Numbered from the stretch's first letter, positions 20,457 to 32,092 are shown. The stretch is 64,000 nt of DNA from Ciona intestinalis (GCF_000224145.3 NW_004191382.1:1-64000); one strand, 5' to 3'. The notes: generated by a model not told the origin, from the sequence alone. Made by a program: numbers and translations.

Positions 20457-23400
20457 CTGGTGAAAAAAATAGAAATTATTCTAACAGACTGGTTATATTT
20501 ATATTTATTTATGGCAGTTTTATATATAGTAGGGTGGGGTAAAATGGGACACTTTAGCACATAATATCCAAATATCCTGATCCTGTTTCAAACAATTAAC
20601 AACGGTCTATGGAAATGGTGAGAATACAGTTTTAAAATTCTTTGAATGTTCTTTGTTTAATACCAAATGGAAACAGAAAAGGTGTCCCCCCCCCCAAAAA
20701 AAAAATAGTAATAATTAGAACACCCGTGTTTAACTGTAAGCGTGTTTTAACAACTGTTGTTTTGTCGCTATATCCTGTCTTTTCGTTTAAAAAATTCCCA
20801 AATCTTCGCTACCGTAATCGAAGAGACAAATAAAGTTATTATTATATTCTGTTTAGTTTTAACATAACTATAGTATCCAGGGGCATGACTTTTTTTGCAT
20901 TGTTNNNNNNNNNNNNNNNNNNNNNNNNNNNNNNNNNNNNNNNNNNNNNNNNNNATTCTGCTAATTCAATATTATTTCTGCGTACTTAGTGTTTTAACGG
21001 GACTGTTTAGTCTATTTTCCGAAAATAATAACTTTATTTGTCTTTTTGATTACGGTAGCGAAGATTTAGAAATATTTTAAACAAAAAGACAGGATATAGC
21101 GACAAAACAACAGTTGTTAAAACACGCTTACAGTTGAAATCATATTTACATTTAATTGGAAGAAAATAACCATGGTCGCTACACCTAGCAGACAAACAAG
21201 CCATTTATGTTTAATCATTATCAAGTTAGTAAACTGCACTGTGTTGAAAGCCTATTGACTTTGCAATATTTACTTTGTTATATAAATAGAATACTGCACA
21301 ACAGATAAGAAAACCCTTAGCTAGTAAAGCATATAGTATGGTGGGGAAATATGGGACACCTTATTATCCCATTTTCTCTTCCCAATTGGTGGTAAACAAA
21401 GAACATTAAAAGAATTATAAAACTATATCCTCACGACTCTCATAGACCGTTGTTAATTGTTTAAAACACGATTAGGATATTTGGATATTATGTGATAAAG
21501 GTGTCCCATCTTACCCCACATTTCTACATATTAAAAACAAAACATATGTCATGTACTATGTACATAAAACAAAGTTTGCATTATATGTTTGTAGTTTACC
21601 TATTAATATAATAAAACAAACACTTTAAAACCAATTAAACATAATTAATCAACAGTCCTGTTTACTTCATAATAAAGCAATTAGTTGTGTTGCTAAATCA
21701 GCAGGTTTTTTTAGGTGTTGTATTTTATTTTTTAAGAATTTTAGTAGAAAAACAATAAAAAAATTAAAAAAAAAATTGTTATGTATAATTTGATAGGGAA
21801 CAAAAATTTTCTTTTGTATTTATTGTGTTTTTTTTTAATTTTTATATATGTATATTTTTTTGGATGGTAATTTATTTTGTTGTTATTTTTTGTTGAACCC
21901 AGAGGTAATGGGTTCAAGGCTCGTCGCTGCTACCATTGTGGGCGTATGTGTCCTTGGGCAAGACACTTAGCGGCAATTGCTCCAACCCAGTGGTCACTAA
22001 TGGGTTGTCAAAATCAGCCACACATAAAAAAATCACCCACAAAGCAACATACATGGTAACTCGTAAGCTGGCACGAGGTGTATGAAACAGAACACCCATG
22101 TTATAACGACCGTCATTTTCCGGCCACGCCAGGATAAAGCAAGTAACATTCACTTACAGAAATTGCATGAATATCATTTCTACTGCAGCCATTTTTGCTC
22201 TCACGTGTGTCAGTATTTGACACCACCATACAATAAGGCTTAGGACTTCTGTAGAATTCTGGTTGTATGGTCGTTGAGTGAATCCCTGCGTCGTTCAATC
22301 TCTGTTTTATCTGTAAGTATAAACTGACATTAAAAAAAAATATTTTCATTTTCCCCACCCTACTATATCACAAAATGTTATTTTAAATGGAATTTTTAAA
22401 TGGAAGACGGGACATTTTTAGCATATATTATCCAAATATCCTGATCAGGTTTTAAACAATTAACAAAGCCTATGGGAGTGGTGAGGATACGGTTTTAAAA
22501 TTCTTTGAATGTTAAAAACAATGTATATATAAAATTACATAAAAATATCAGATATTTAGTTGCAAGAAAAAATAATATGTCAGATTTAAACAGTATTTCA
22601 TAAAAGTTTAATAAATTTAGCATTTTGAGATGATATATTACGGTGGGGAAAGATGGGACACATTTTTATTCTATTTTCTCGTTCCATTTGGTAGCAAAGG
22701 CATATTTTTACAAAGCGAGATCATATTAATGTAATATAATTACTTTATTTGTCTCTTAATTACTTTATAATTATAAATAATTACTTTATTTGTCTCTTCG
22801 ATTACGGTAGCGAAGATTTAGAAATATTTTAAACGAAAAGACAGGATATAGCGACAAAACAACAGCGTTAAAACACGCTTACAGTAAAAGCATATTTACA
22901 TTTAATTGGAAGAAAATAAGCGTGGTCGCTACACCTAGCAGACAAACAAGCCATTTATTTTAATTAAGTTAAAGTATATTTTTAAATACCTCTTCCGCGA
23001 TCCTCAGGAAAGATATGGCATCGTTACACCAAACATGTACAGTCGCCACTAACTTTTCACCGGTCAATTGCCATAAATGGAAGTTCTGAATCTCCTGGAC
23101 CCCCTCAATGGTTTTAATTCTAAAAATTAAACGAGTTTACACATACAGAAAAAATAACAACATATATATACCCTTTTTGCATGGTAAAAAGTTTTGCAAA
23201 CGGTGATTTTTATGAAGTTTAAATTTGGTGATTCGCTAATGGCGTTATTTTACATGGTTTTTAAGTCTAAAAAATTAAGGAGTTCACACATACAGAAAAA
23301 AATAACAACGTATATATATACCCTTTTTGCATAGTAAAAAGTTTTGCAAACAGCGATTTTTATTTTTGATTATTTTTTATTGTTATTTTACATGGTTTTT

Positions 23401-26400
23401 ATTTCTAAAAATTAAAGGAGTTTACAGAAAAAATAACAACGTATATATAGTATATACCCTTTTTGCATGGTAAAAAGTTTTTGAAAACAGTGATTTTTAT
23501 GAAGTTTAAATTTGGTGATTCGCTAACGGCGTTATTTTACATGGTTTTTAAGTCTAAAAAATTAAGGAGTTTACACATACAGAAAAAATAACAACGTATA
23601 TACCCTTTTTGCATGGTAAAAAGTTTTGGAAACAGCGATTTTTATTTTTTATTATTTTTTATTGTTATTTTACATGGTTTTTATTTTTAAAAATTAAAGG
23701 AGGAACAACGTATGAAGTCATTATTTGGTAATTCGCTAACGGCGTTATTTTACATGGTTTATGTACATATGAACATTGAGTTAAAAACATTTTTTTTAGA
23801 GCAATGTTGTTAAACCTTTTGTAGAAGATAATTTCTGATACTTATTATGGTATTAAACTTTTTTGTTTAAAGAGTTTTGTAGTTTAAAATGCTTAGCTAC
23901 AGTTTAATTCTAAAAATTAGAGCCATGAAAACTTATCCATAAAGAAAAAAAGGGAAAAGTCTGATGTATAGCACCTTATCCAAAGAGAAAAAAAGTGTCT
24001 TTACACAAAATTTTGTTTCTATTAGAAGTTTAACTTGATAATAATTAAACATAAATGGCTCGTTTGTCTGCTAGGTGTAGCGACCACGCTTATTTTCTTC
24101 CAATTAAATGTAAATATGTTTTTAACCGTAAGCGTGTTTTAACAACTGTTGTTTTGTCGCTAGATCCTGTCTTTTTGTTTAAAATATTTCTAAATCTGCG
24201 CTACCGTAATCGAAGAGACAAATGAAGTTATTAATAATATTAAATAAAACATAGGATACAGTCTTAGGTTGCTAACTTTATTTGTCTCTTCGATAACGGT
24301 AGCGAAGATTTAGAAATATTTTAAACAAAAAAACAGAATATAGCGACAAAACAACAGTTGTTAAAACACACTTACAGTTAAACACATATAGTTGCATTTA
24401 ATTGGAAAAAATAGTGTTATGCAAGTGAAGAATTTTCTTGCAAGCAATTAAGCAAGTACTTACCATTCAAAATACATTCAATTTAAAAATTCAATTATTT
24501 CTAAGAAAAAAAAAAAAAAAGTTAGAAAAAAAAAATTATCATTATTAAGAGTCTTAGGTCAGGATATGGTATACTTACTTTTCTTTTAAGTGTTGTAGTT
24601 TAATATGCTTTGGTACAGTCTGCAAAAGAACGAGACTTGACTCTTTAAACAACGGATACGTTGTGAAAATCATGATCAAAACAAGGACAATACTCATAGC
24701 AGGGTCTATATACATAATCCACTCGTTTACGTTAATGACGACATTAACTGCCGTAGCGTTTCCGGCAGAAACCGTGACATTTTCTTCATACTGTAAGAGA
24801 AATATTTTTTGAGATTAGTATTTTTACTTTTTTTTATTGTAATAAATTTTCGAATCTGACCCTGATCTGGTGCTCATAAAGTTAAACGATTTTTGTGTGA
24901 AGAAATACAGTAAGGATCTGGTGCTAGGAAAAGGTAACAGACAAAAAGTTCCACCAATAAAAGATATATATTTTGCCTAAATGGCTTCGTCTCTCTTTTA
25001 TTTAAATAAAATTCGTTTCTTTATACAATTGGTTAGACTTGATTTTTGTCTGTTACGTTTTGGCGGGACCAGATCCTTACTGTATTTCTTTACACAAGAA
25101 TCGTTCAACTCTATGAGCACCAGATTTGGGTCAGATTGGCAGACTTTATTACAATAAATATATAAAAGTAAAGATGCCATTTAAGAAAAAGATATATTAA
25201 TTATCCGCATCGTGGCAAAGTGGTCACACGCCTGCCTTTAACCCAGAGGTAATGGGTTTAAGCCACGTCTTTGCTACCATTGTGGGCAAATGTGTCCTGT
25301 GGCAAGACATTTAACGGCAATTGCTCCAACCCAGTGGTCACTAATGAGTTGTCCAAATTATCAGCCATACATTAAAAAAATAATCACCCACAAAGTTACA
25401 TACATGGTAACTCTAAGCTGGCACGAGGTGCGTGAAACAAAACACCTGTGTTATAACGACTGTCTTTCTCCAGCTACGCAAGGATAAAGTAAGTTACATT
25501 CATTCATTCACAAAGTAACATACATGGTAACTTGTAAGCTGACTTGAGGTGTATGAAACAGAACACCCGTGTTATAACGACTGTTTTTTTCCGGCCACGC
25601 GAGGAAAAAGTAAGTTAGATTCATTCATTTATTCATTCCAGTTCAAAACACGATATTGTGTGGTTTAAATCTTACCGGAACAAGATAAATGATTGTAGCG
25701 CTGATCATAACTATTACGGAGCCCAGAGCGTCGCCCAAAACATGCAGAAACACAGCTTTCATATTCATATGTTGTTCTGTAGACCCATTGTTGTTCTGAT
25801 TAATAAAACACCATTATTTAGTAGAGTGGGGCAAAATGGGACAACTTTTTATTCAATTTTCCCGTCCCCATACAATACAATGAAAATTGTTGGCCTAAAA
25901 AATAAATTTCCCACTAAAAAAAAAATAATATAATTAAAGCAACCACTTTTTTAACACTTTATGTCAATTTCCCGCTTAATACAAAATGATAGTAAATAAG
26001 AAAACATGCATACTACTTACTTGTAAATGGTTATGATGATTGTCATGACCGTGATTGTGACCGTGATCATGACCGTGACTATGATTGTGACCTGCGTGGG
26101 CGTGACCACCAAACAAAACTAGCCCAATCACATTGATCAATAAACCGCCTGTAAGTTAAACAAAATTTTAACGATTTATTCTATTCTAGATGATAGAAAA
26201 AAACAATTTTGGTACGCATTTATTAGGTTGTAACGAATGTTTAATAACTAACCAAAAAATGATTAAAGGGTAAACACGAGCGAAATATGTACACAGAACA
26301 AATGCATTAACACAACGAAGTAGACGCACAAGACAAGCGACTGACGTGACAATTGACTCGTTCTATAGTCTTCCAAGCATGAACGGTTGCGTAACAATGG

Positions 26401-29400
26401 ACGACATAAATATACATATACAATGAACAGAGACGTATTTGACCGACTGTAAACACAAAGTCATGTATATTGTACATGGTTGAGGTCCTGCAGCGTGGCA
26501 AGCCATGGGTCCTAGGATTAAGGCCAGGCCTGGCCCGTGACCCCAACACCCAGGGTGCTACCATATTGATTTATTCTATTCTATGTGGGTAATTTCCCGC
26601 AGAGTGGCAAGCCATGGGTCCTAGGATTTAGGCCAGGATTGGCCCATTAACCATTAAAAAAATAAAATAAAACTCGTGAAGTAGTTTACGATTTTAATTT
26701 AATATACCTGTTATTTGTGCAACAGTAATTTAGAGTTTGTGCAACTTGCATTTGCAATACAGTGTGTATGTATATTAGGATGGGGGGAAATGGGACACCT
26801 TTAGCACATAATATCCAAATATCCTGATTGTGTTTTAAACAATTAAAAACGGTCTGCGGGAGATGTAATTATAAGAATGTTTTTTGTTTACAACCAAATG
26901 GGTCGAGAAAATAGTGTTAAAAGGTGTCCCATTTTCCCCACCCTACTATTATGCTTTACTAGCTAAGGGTTTTCTTATCTCAGTTGTGCAATATACTATT
27001 TATATAACAAAGTAAATACTGCAAAGTCAATAGGCTTTCAACACAGTGCAGTTTACTAACTTGATAATAATTAAACATAAAATGCACATCCCAAAAGGTG
27101 ACCATCTTACCCCACCCTACTATAATATGTATGTATATTTAATGAGACATTTATAATTACAACTAGTGATAACAATTTTTAAATTTTAATAATTCTGAAA
27201 AAAAAGATTCTTGTGTTTGTGGGAATTTTGAGAGAAAACATTTCACAGCGTTTTTTTAAAGGTTGCTTTACGTTTCTGCTTGGCTGTTTTCGCTTTATAC
27301 GTTTTTTCTTATAAATGCAAATAATTTCGAAATTCTAGATTCGAAATAAAGTATTCTAGGATATCCTAAAACACGTAATTATTCTGTAATGTGCATCCCT
27401 ATATACCAGTCTGCAAAGTATGGCAGGTGCACAAGCGACTTTTTTACAAATTTTGGTTATGCACGCCATAATTTGTCCCACGCACGCCAATTAATTAAAA
27501 CAATGAAAAAAATATGTATTTAATTAAGTAGGATTTCCTATTGTGGCTTGCAAACGTACGTGGTTTGCACGCTGATTTTTGATGATAGCACGCGCGCACG
27601 CGAAAAATACCCGTCTTGCATGCGCGAGATCTCGTCAGGAACTGCCATACTGTGCAGACTAGCCCATATTATGTATAGTAGGGTGGGGGAAGATCGGACA
27701 CCTTTTTATTCTATTTTCTCGACCTATTTGGTAGTAAACAAGAACATTTAAACAATTATAAAGCTGTATCCTCACGACTCTCATAGAGCGTTGATAATAG
27801 TTTAAAACACGATCAGGATATTTGGATATTATGTGGTAAAGATGTCCCATCTTCCCCCACCCTACTCTATGTATTTAATGAGACATTTATAATTACAACA
27901 TACATCCACCAACAGCAAGTACCAGCTCTGGTTGAGAAATAAGACCTGGGTCGTAGAACTTCTCAATTGCTTCCATGGTAATTGAAATGCACAGTGCAAA
28001 TAAAAACGTAGAATTTATAAGGGCGCCTACAACCTGAAAATATACATTTTAAGTTTTAAAAATGTGATTTTAATTTAAACTAACTAAGCTTAACAGGAAT
28101 TAAATTTGGTCATATTTTATTGGTCATATATAAAAAGTTATATATATATATTTTTTAACAGTATTTGTAAGATTTATCCTTTGCAAAATTTTATATAGTA
28201 GGGTGGGGGAAGATGGGACACCTTTTGACTCTCTTTTCTCGTCCCATTTGGTAGTAAACAAAGAACATTAAAAGAATTATAAAACTGTATCCTCACGGCT
28301 CCCATAGACCGTTGTTAATCGTTTAAAACATGATCAAGATATTTGGATATTATGTGCTAAAGGTGTCCCATCTTCCCCCACCCTACTATATAAAAAAAAT
28401 TTATCAGTATTTGTAAAATTGATTCATTGCAAAATTTTATATAGTAGGGTGGGGGAAGATGGGACACCTTTTGATTCTATTTTCTCGTCCCATTTGGTAG
28501 TAAACAAAGAACATTAAAAGAATTATAAAACTGTATCCTCACGGCTTCCATAGACCGTCGTTAATTGTTTAAAACACGATCAGGATACTTGCTTTACTTG
28601 GATATTATGTGCAAAAAGTTTCCTGTCTTCCCCCACCCTTTTATATATAATAGCAAAATTGGGACAATAAGCGACATTGCCTAATGCACCGAAAAGCTAA
28701 TTCGCAGACAGGAAATAACATAGGAGCATTTAAAATTAATGCATTCATTCATTGCAATAAATTCAATATAAAAATCATTGTATCTTATGCATTCATTAAT
28801 TGCAAAAAAATTTAATGTAAAAAAAATGATTTTATCAAAGCAATGCAAAAAATTAACAGAAAAAATGATTTAACACCATGCATTTATTTATTACAATAAA
28901 TTTACTAATTTAAATTTAGTGTCAAAAATATGGTTTTAACTTAACAGCAATTGCTCCAACCCAGTGGTCACTAATAGGTTGTCCAAATTATCAGCCATAC
29001 ATAAAAAATCCACAAAAGTAATCACGTACAAGTAACATATATGGTAACTCGTAAGCTGGCACCTGGTGTATGAAACAGGACACCGATGTTCTAACGACTG
29101 TCGTTTTTCGCCGCATAAAAATAAAATAGTTTAATTCATTCAATTTTTTTTAAACTCATTAAATTTTTATTAAGTTTAAATTACCTCAAACCGAACCCAA
29201 CCAAACGTGTTAAAGTATGCTTGTTTTGAGGGCCACGGTGTTATAGAATGCTGCGCACCTCGTTTGCTAAGACGCACAGCAACAAGAGCAACTACTAATG
29301 ATAAAGCATCAGATAACATGTGAAAAGAATCCGCAATTAGCGTCAAACTGCTTGTCAGGTGACCTGTAAAATTATTTGTAATTTGTTACAGTATAGAAAG

Positions 29401-29955
29401 CATAGGCAATGAAAAATTTGACTTTAAAATTACAGTATTATGGAAAGAATTATTTCTTTTTTGCAAATTTTTGTTTCGATTAGAAGTTTAACTTGATAAT
29501 AATTAAACATAAATGGCTCGTTTGTCTGCTAGGTGTAGTGACCACGCTTATTTTCTTCCAACGTAAATATGTTTTAAACTGTAAGCGCGTTTTAACAACT
29601 GTTGTTTTGTCGCTATGTCCTGTCTTTTCGTTTAAAATATTTCTAAATCTTCGCTACCGTAATTGAAGACACAAATAAAGTTATGATATTATATGGCTAA
29701 AATGGTATTGGACCAACTGTGGCCTGAATCTCAGGTCTCATAGGAATTTAACTATGTAGATTAGAATGCAATGCATTACTGTCACTTACCTACAACTGCT
29801 TCTGCCAAAAAATACACAATAATGAGACCAAGCATTGAGGAAAGTCGTGATGTTTTCGTGTTGACTATTTTGCCACAAAAACCATGATTTTCTTGACCAT
29901 TTTCCATTAAGGCTTCTTGCTCTTTCAGTTTCTCTTCAGATTTAGCTAAATCCAT
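20352..29955 (-). CDS. SLC30A1: Zinc transporter of the ZnT1 (SLC30A1) type, complete, 9 exons
   Basis: Exons in transcript order: 29955-29790, 29363-29185, 28033-27904, 26148-26021, 25795-25676, 24790-24579, 23119-22990, 22310-22158, 20456-20352. Total 1323 nt, 440 residues, in frame throughout. Cation-diffusion-facilitator fold: HxxxD in TM2 (SFHMLSD) and TM5 (LHVLGD), a His-rich loop between TM4 and TM5, and a cytoplasmic C-terminal domain with IQNFHLWQLTGEKL and GIHSTTIQPEF. Known: ZnT1 exports cytosolic zinc at the plasma membrane by H+ antiport. The TM2 site has His as in ZnT1, not the Asn described for the manganese transporter ZnT10. Start ATG at 29955; an in-frame TTG lies three codons upstream. 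The last exon is the least certain. Confidence 0.94.
20905..20954. other. Assembly gap, 50 N
   Basis: In the last ZnT intron, between two Rep-C copies of opposite orientation. Confidence 1.
21333..21529 (-). mobile_element. MITE-A
   Basis: Slightly degraded right end (CCCCACATTTCTACATA). A plus copy with a lost right end is at 20526-20697. Confidence 0.82.
21895..22157 (+). repeat. SINE-A abutting ZnT exon 8
   Basis: The SINE 3' module ends at the exon 8 donor. Read on the minus strand without splicing it would supply a 14-residue tail and a stop. Confidence 0.8.
22158..22310 (-). CDS. SLC30A1: ZnT exon 8: end of C-terminal domain
   Basis: IKQRLNDAGIHSTTIQPEFY closes the metallochaperone-like fold. 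It is followed by a Cys/Ser/Asn-rich tail ending HAIS with a perfect GTAAGT donor at 22157. Without splicing the frame reads 14 residues into a SINE-A module and stops. Confidence 0.9.
22350..22710. mobile_element. MITE-A fragments
   Basis: A right end at 22350-22367, an internal piece 22403-22512 and a left half 22636-22710 in ZnT intron 7. Confidence 0.7.
22770..22970 (-). repeat. Rep-C before ZnT exon 7
   Basis: Complete reverse copy with the hairpin TCTTCGATTACGGTAGCGAAGA at its left end; it stops about 20 bp from the exon 7 donor. Confidence 0.82.
22990..23119 (-). CDS. SLC30A1: ZnT exon 7: cytoplasmic C-terminal domain
   Basis: IKTIEGVQEIQNFHLWQLTG, then VATVHVWCNDAISFLRIAEE. The acceptor (ATTTTTAG, minus strand) borders a ~140-bp tandem repeat that duplicates the splice-site region. 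Confidence 0.94.
23105..23765. repeat. ~140-bp tandem repeat in ZnT intron 6, including the acceptor region
   Basis: TTATTTTACATGGTTTTTA recurs near 23250, 23387, 23532 and 23672, and CTAAAAATTAA (minus-strand acceptor ATTTTTAG) recurs with it. About four and a half units start at the exon 7 edge. Confidence 0.85.
24000..24420. repeat. Rep-C inverted pair, tails facing
   Basis: Plus copy 24000-24245, then minus copy 24275-24420, in ZnT intron 6. Confidence 0.8.
24579..24790 (-). CDS. SLC30A1: ZnT exon 6: TM6 and entry to the C-terminal domain
   Basis: YIDPAMSIVLVLIMIFTTYP (TM6), then LLQTVPKHIKLQHLKE, conserved in ZnT1-like transporters. Two N-glycosylation sequons (NVT, NAT) lie in the preceding extracellular loop. 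Phase 0/2. Confidence 0.94.
25205..25630 (+). repeat. SINE-A with an additional 3' module
   Basis: Head CGTGGCAAAGTGGTCACACG, body, ATTCATTC, then a second 3' module (25510-25630), in the ZnT intron before exon 6. Confidence 0.82.
25676..25795 (-). CDS. SLC30A1: ZnT exon 5: TM5 with second half of the zinc site
   Basis: NMKAVFLHVLGDALGSVIVM carries the HxxxD motif of TM5. Phase 0/0, 40 codons. Its acceptor lies close to a partial MITE-A copy. Confidence 0.93.
26021..26148 (-). CDS. SLC30A1: ZnT exon 4: TM4 and His-rich loop
   Basis: GLLINVIGLVLFGGHAHAGH, followed by a run of alternating His, Gly, Asp and Asn (about a dozen His in 27 residues). This cytosolic loop is thought to bind zinc or tune transport. 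Confidence 0.94.
26480..26655. repeat. Low-copy repeat, two tandem partial units
   Basis: GTGGCAAGCCATGGGTCCTA followed by TTTAGGCCAGGATTGGCCC occurs twice here; related pieces are at 15125-15185 and 33478-33545. Family not recognised. A Gly/Pro-rich minus-strand open frame here is a by-product. Confidence 0.6.
26772..26950 (+). mobile_element. MITE-A in ZnT intron 3
   Basis: Near complete. A right-end remnant is at 27098-27127 and a left half in the neighbouring intron at 25818-25880. Confidence 0.82.
27406..27662 (+). mobile_element. hAT-type MITE, copy 1
   Basis: Inverted ends CCAGTCTGCAAAGTATGGCA and (reverse) CTAGTCTGCACAGTATGGCA, 257 bp, no coding capacity. Flanks CCTATATA / CCCATATT match 6 of 8, an aged target duplication. 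It lies in ZnT intron 3. Confidence 0.85.
27673..27870 (-). mobile_element. MITE-A next to hAT MITE copy 1
   Basis: Starts 11 bp after the hAT element and ends 34 bp from ZnT exon 3's donor. Confidence 0.88.
27904..28033 (-). CDS. SLC30A1: ZnT exon 3: TM3 and start of TM4
   Basis: VVGALINSTFLFALCISITM (TM3), ending ELVLAVGG. Of two possible donors, GTATGT at 27903 is chosen because it gives VGGCGLLINVIGL, the family pattern, and keeps phase 1. Confidence 0.92.
28194..28645 (-). mobile_element. Two MITE-A copies in tandem with duplicated flank
   Basis: Copies 28194-28390 and 28440-28645 are each preceded by CAGTATTTGTAA and TTGCAAAATTTTATATAG, so flank and element were duplicated together. 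Confidence 0.85.
28948..29150 (+). repeat. SINE-A, head lost
   Basis: Starts at AACAGCAATTGCTCCAACCC, ends with a degraded 3' module. ZnT intron 2. Confidence 0.75.
29185..29363 (-). CDS. SLC30A1: ZnT exon 2: TM2 zinc site and loop
   Basis: LIADSFHMLSDALSLVVALV carries the His/Asp zinc ligands of TM2. Ends NTFGWVRFE, a family landmark. Phase 1/0. Confidence 0.95.
29470..29690 (+). repeat. Rep-C in ZnT intron 1
   Basis: Full copy ending ACAAATAAAGTTATGATATT. Confidence 0.82.
29790..29955 (-). CDS. SLC30A1: ZnT exon 1: cytoplasmic N-terminus and TM1
   Basis: MDLAKSEEKLKEQEALMENG (charged), then SSMLGLIIVYFLAEAVVG as TM1. Donor GTAAGT, phase 1. Confidence 0.92.
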
Positions 29956-29989
29956 ATTGAACAAAGAGCTCCAAAAATGAATACAAAAA

Positions 29990-31090
29990 AATTTGCCCTA
30001 AAGCTACACCTGCAAAATCGGTACAAAGTAAATTAGTTTCACAAAAATGACTGCAAAAAATTTTACACCTGCAAAATCAGTAACAAAAAAAATAATAATA
30101 AATAAAACTTTTGCAGCTACAGAATGAAATAGCTTAAAAATGATTGAAATTTTGCTATTAAGATATAGTTACACCTGCAGAATCGTTAAAAATTTAAGTA
30201 CATTCAACTTTAGTTAAACCATTTGTCTATTCAGAATGAATTAGCTCCAAAAAAGACCGATAAGTTTTGCCCTAAAGGTATAATACCTGCTAAATTAAAA
30301 AATTAAATAATTACTTTCAATATTATTAAACCATTTCTTTATACAGAATGTTATAGCTTTAAAAATGACTAAAATTTTGCCCTAAAGGTATAAATACACC
30401 TGCAGAATCGTTTAAAATTTAAGTACATTCAACTTTAATTAAACCATTTTTTTATACAGAATGAATTAGCTCTAAAAAAAAAACTCAAAAATTTTGCCAT
30501 AAATATATAGTTACACCTGCAGAATCGGTAAAAATATAAGTGTACATTCAATATTAATTAAACCATTTGTCTATACAGAATGAAACAGCCTAAAAAAAGA
30601 CCGATAAGTTTTGCCCTAAAGGTATAATACCTACTGAATTAGTAAAAAAAAATGAATTACATCCAATAATAAGTAAACTTTTTTGTATACAGAATAAAAT
30701 AGCTTAAAAAAAGACTGAAATTTTGCCCTAAAGGTATAACTACACCTACAGAATCGTTAAAAATTTAAGTACATTCAACATTAGTTAAACCATTTTTTTA
30801 TACAGAATGAATTAGCTTCAGAAATGACTGAAATTTTGTCATATAGATATAGTTACACCTGCAGAATCGGTAAAAATATATTATAGTAGGGTGGGGGAAG
30901 TTGGGACACATGTTAACTCTTTTTTTTTCGTCCAATGTGGTAGTAAACAAGGAACTTTCAAAGAATTATAAAACTATATGCTCAAGACTCCCATAGACCG
31001 TAATTTGCCCTACAGTTGCAGCTGCTGAATCAGTAAAAAATTAAAATTACATCCAATTATAAGTAAAGTTTTTGTTTGTACAGAGCAAAC
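29990..31090. repeat. 110-117 bp minisatellite upstream of the ZnT start
   Basis: TTTTGCCCTAAAGGTATA starts near 30265, 30375, 30492, 30609, 30721 and 30833. Each unit also has TACACCTGCAGAATCG and ATACAGAATGAATTAGCT. About nine diverged units; a half MITE-A (30882-31000) is inserted. Confidence 0.88.
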
Positions 31091-31197
31091 TGACTGTGTC
31101 TGAACTTTGGTCATAAGACATGTTTCTATTGAGTGTGTTGACTGTGTCCTTCAATAGGTCATAATTCATTGTGGGATTTAGTTACGCAAGAATGATA

Positions 31198-31397
31198 TAC
31201 AGTGGGGTGGGGGGGAGGATGGGACACCTTAAGCACATAATATCTAAATATCTTGATCGTGTTTTAAACAATTAACAATGGTCTATAGGAGTTGTGAGGG
31301 TACGGTTTTATAATTCTTTGAATGTTTTTCGTTTACTACCAAATGGGATGAGAAAATATAGCGAAAAAGTGTCCCATCTTGCCCCACCTTACTATAC
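31198..31397 (+). mobile_element. MITE-A
   Basis: Near complete; left end TACAGTGGGGTGGGGGGGAG. Confidence 0.85.
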
Positions 31398-31944
31398 AAC
31401 CATATTATCACCATTCTAAACTAAGTTCTTTTTGCAATTTTGCAAGTTATTTTATCCAAATACAGTGAAAGTTATTTTCTCCATACACTTTATGAGGTAT
31501 AGTAGCAACTAGCAAAGTCGTTTAGTGCCGGCAATAAAATTTAAAAGAACAAATATCTGGTATTTGATCAGCAGTTTTGAGTCTTGACGTTCAAAAGGGC
31601 ATCTTAAAAGCCAATAGCCTAAACTACAGCTAAAATCAGCATCATATTGTCAGCAGCATTCATCTGCAAACAGTTTGAAATGACAAAATATATATGATAT
31701 TTGATTATCAGTTTCAATTTTTGACGTTTAAAAGCACACACCTCGAAAACAAACAATAAACCGTTACGAAAATCAGCAATATTTTCCATTTGATTTGCCG
31801 CGCTGGTTGTGTAAATATAACCTTTGATAGCCGAGTGGGCACAAAGAGTTATCTGTCTAAATCTATTGTAAATCAATTGAAATGAAACATAATTGCGCTT
31901 CCTTTCAGTAGCAGACAGTAATAGGCATATAAAGGACATTATTC

Positions 31945-32092
31945 CCAAATAATCACCCACAAAGTAACATACTTGGTAACTTGTAAGCTGACAATAGATG
32001 TATGAAGTATGAACACCTGTGTTATAACGACTGCCCTTTTCCGGCCACGCGAGGATAAAGCAAGTTACATTCATTCATTCATTAATGGAACA
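31945..32092 (+). repeat. SINE-A 3' part
   Basis: From AATCACCCACAAAGTAACAT to CATTCATTCATTC. Its reverse strand starts a 151-codon open frame that is not otherwise gene-like. Confidence 0.75.

Larger units (their letters stand above)
20457..22157. other. Last ZnT intron, repeat-filled
   Basis: Holds MITE-A (20526-20697, 21333-21529), Rep-C (20718-20850, 21015-21230), a 50-N gap (20905-20954) and SINE-A (21895-22158), which overlaps the end of exon 8's downstream region. Confidence 0.75.

Noticed and set aside
31619..32074. 151-codon minus-strand open frame
   Set aside because: Starts in a SINE-A 3' module and has no recognisable motif or splice support; length is not striking in three-way open AT-rich DNA.
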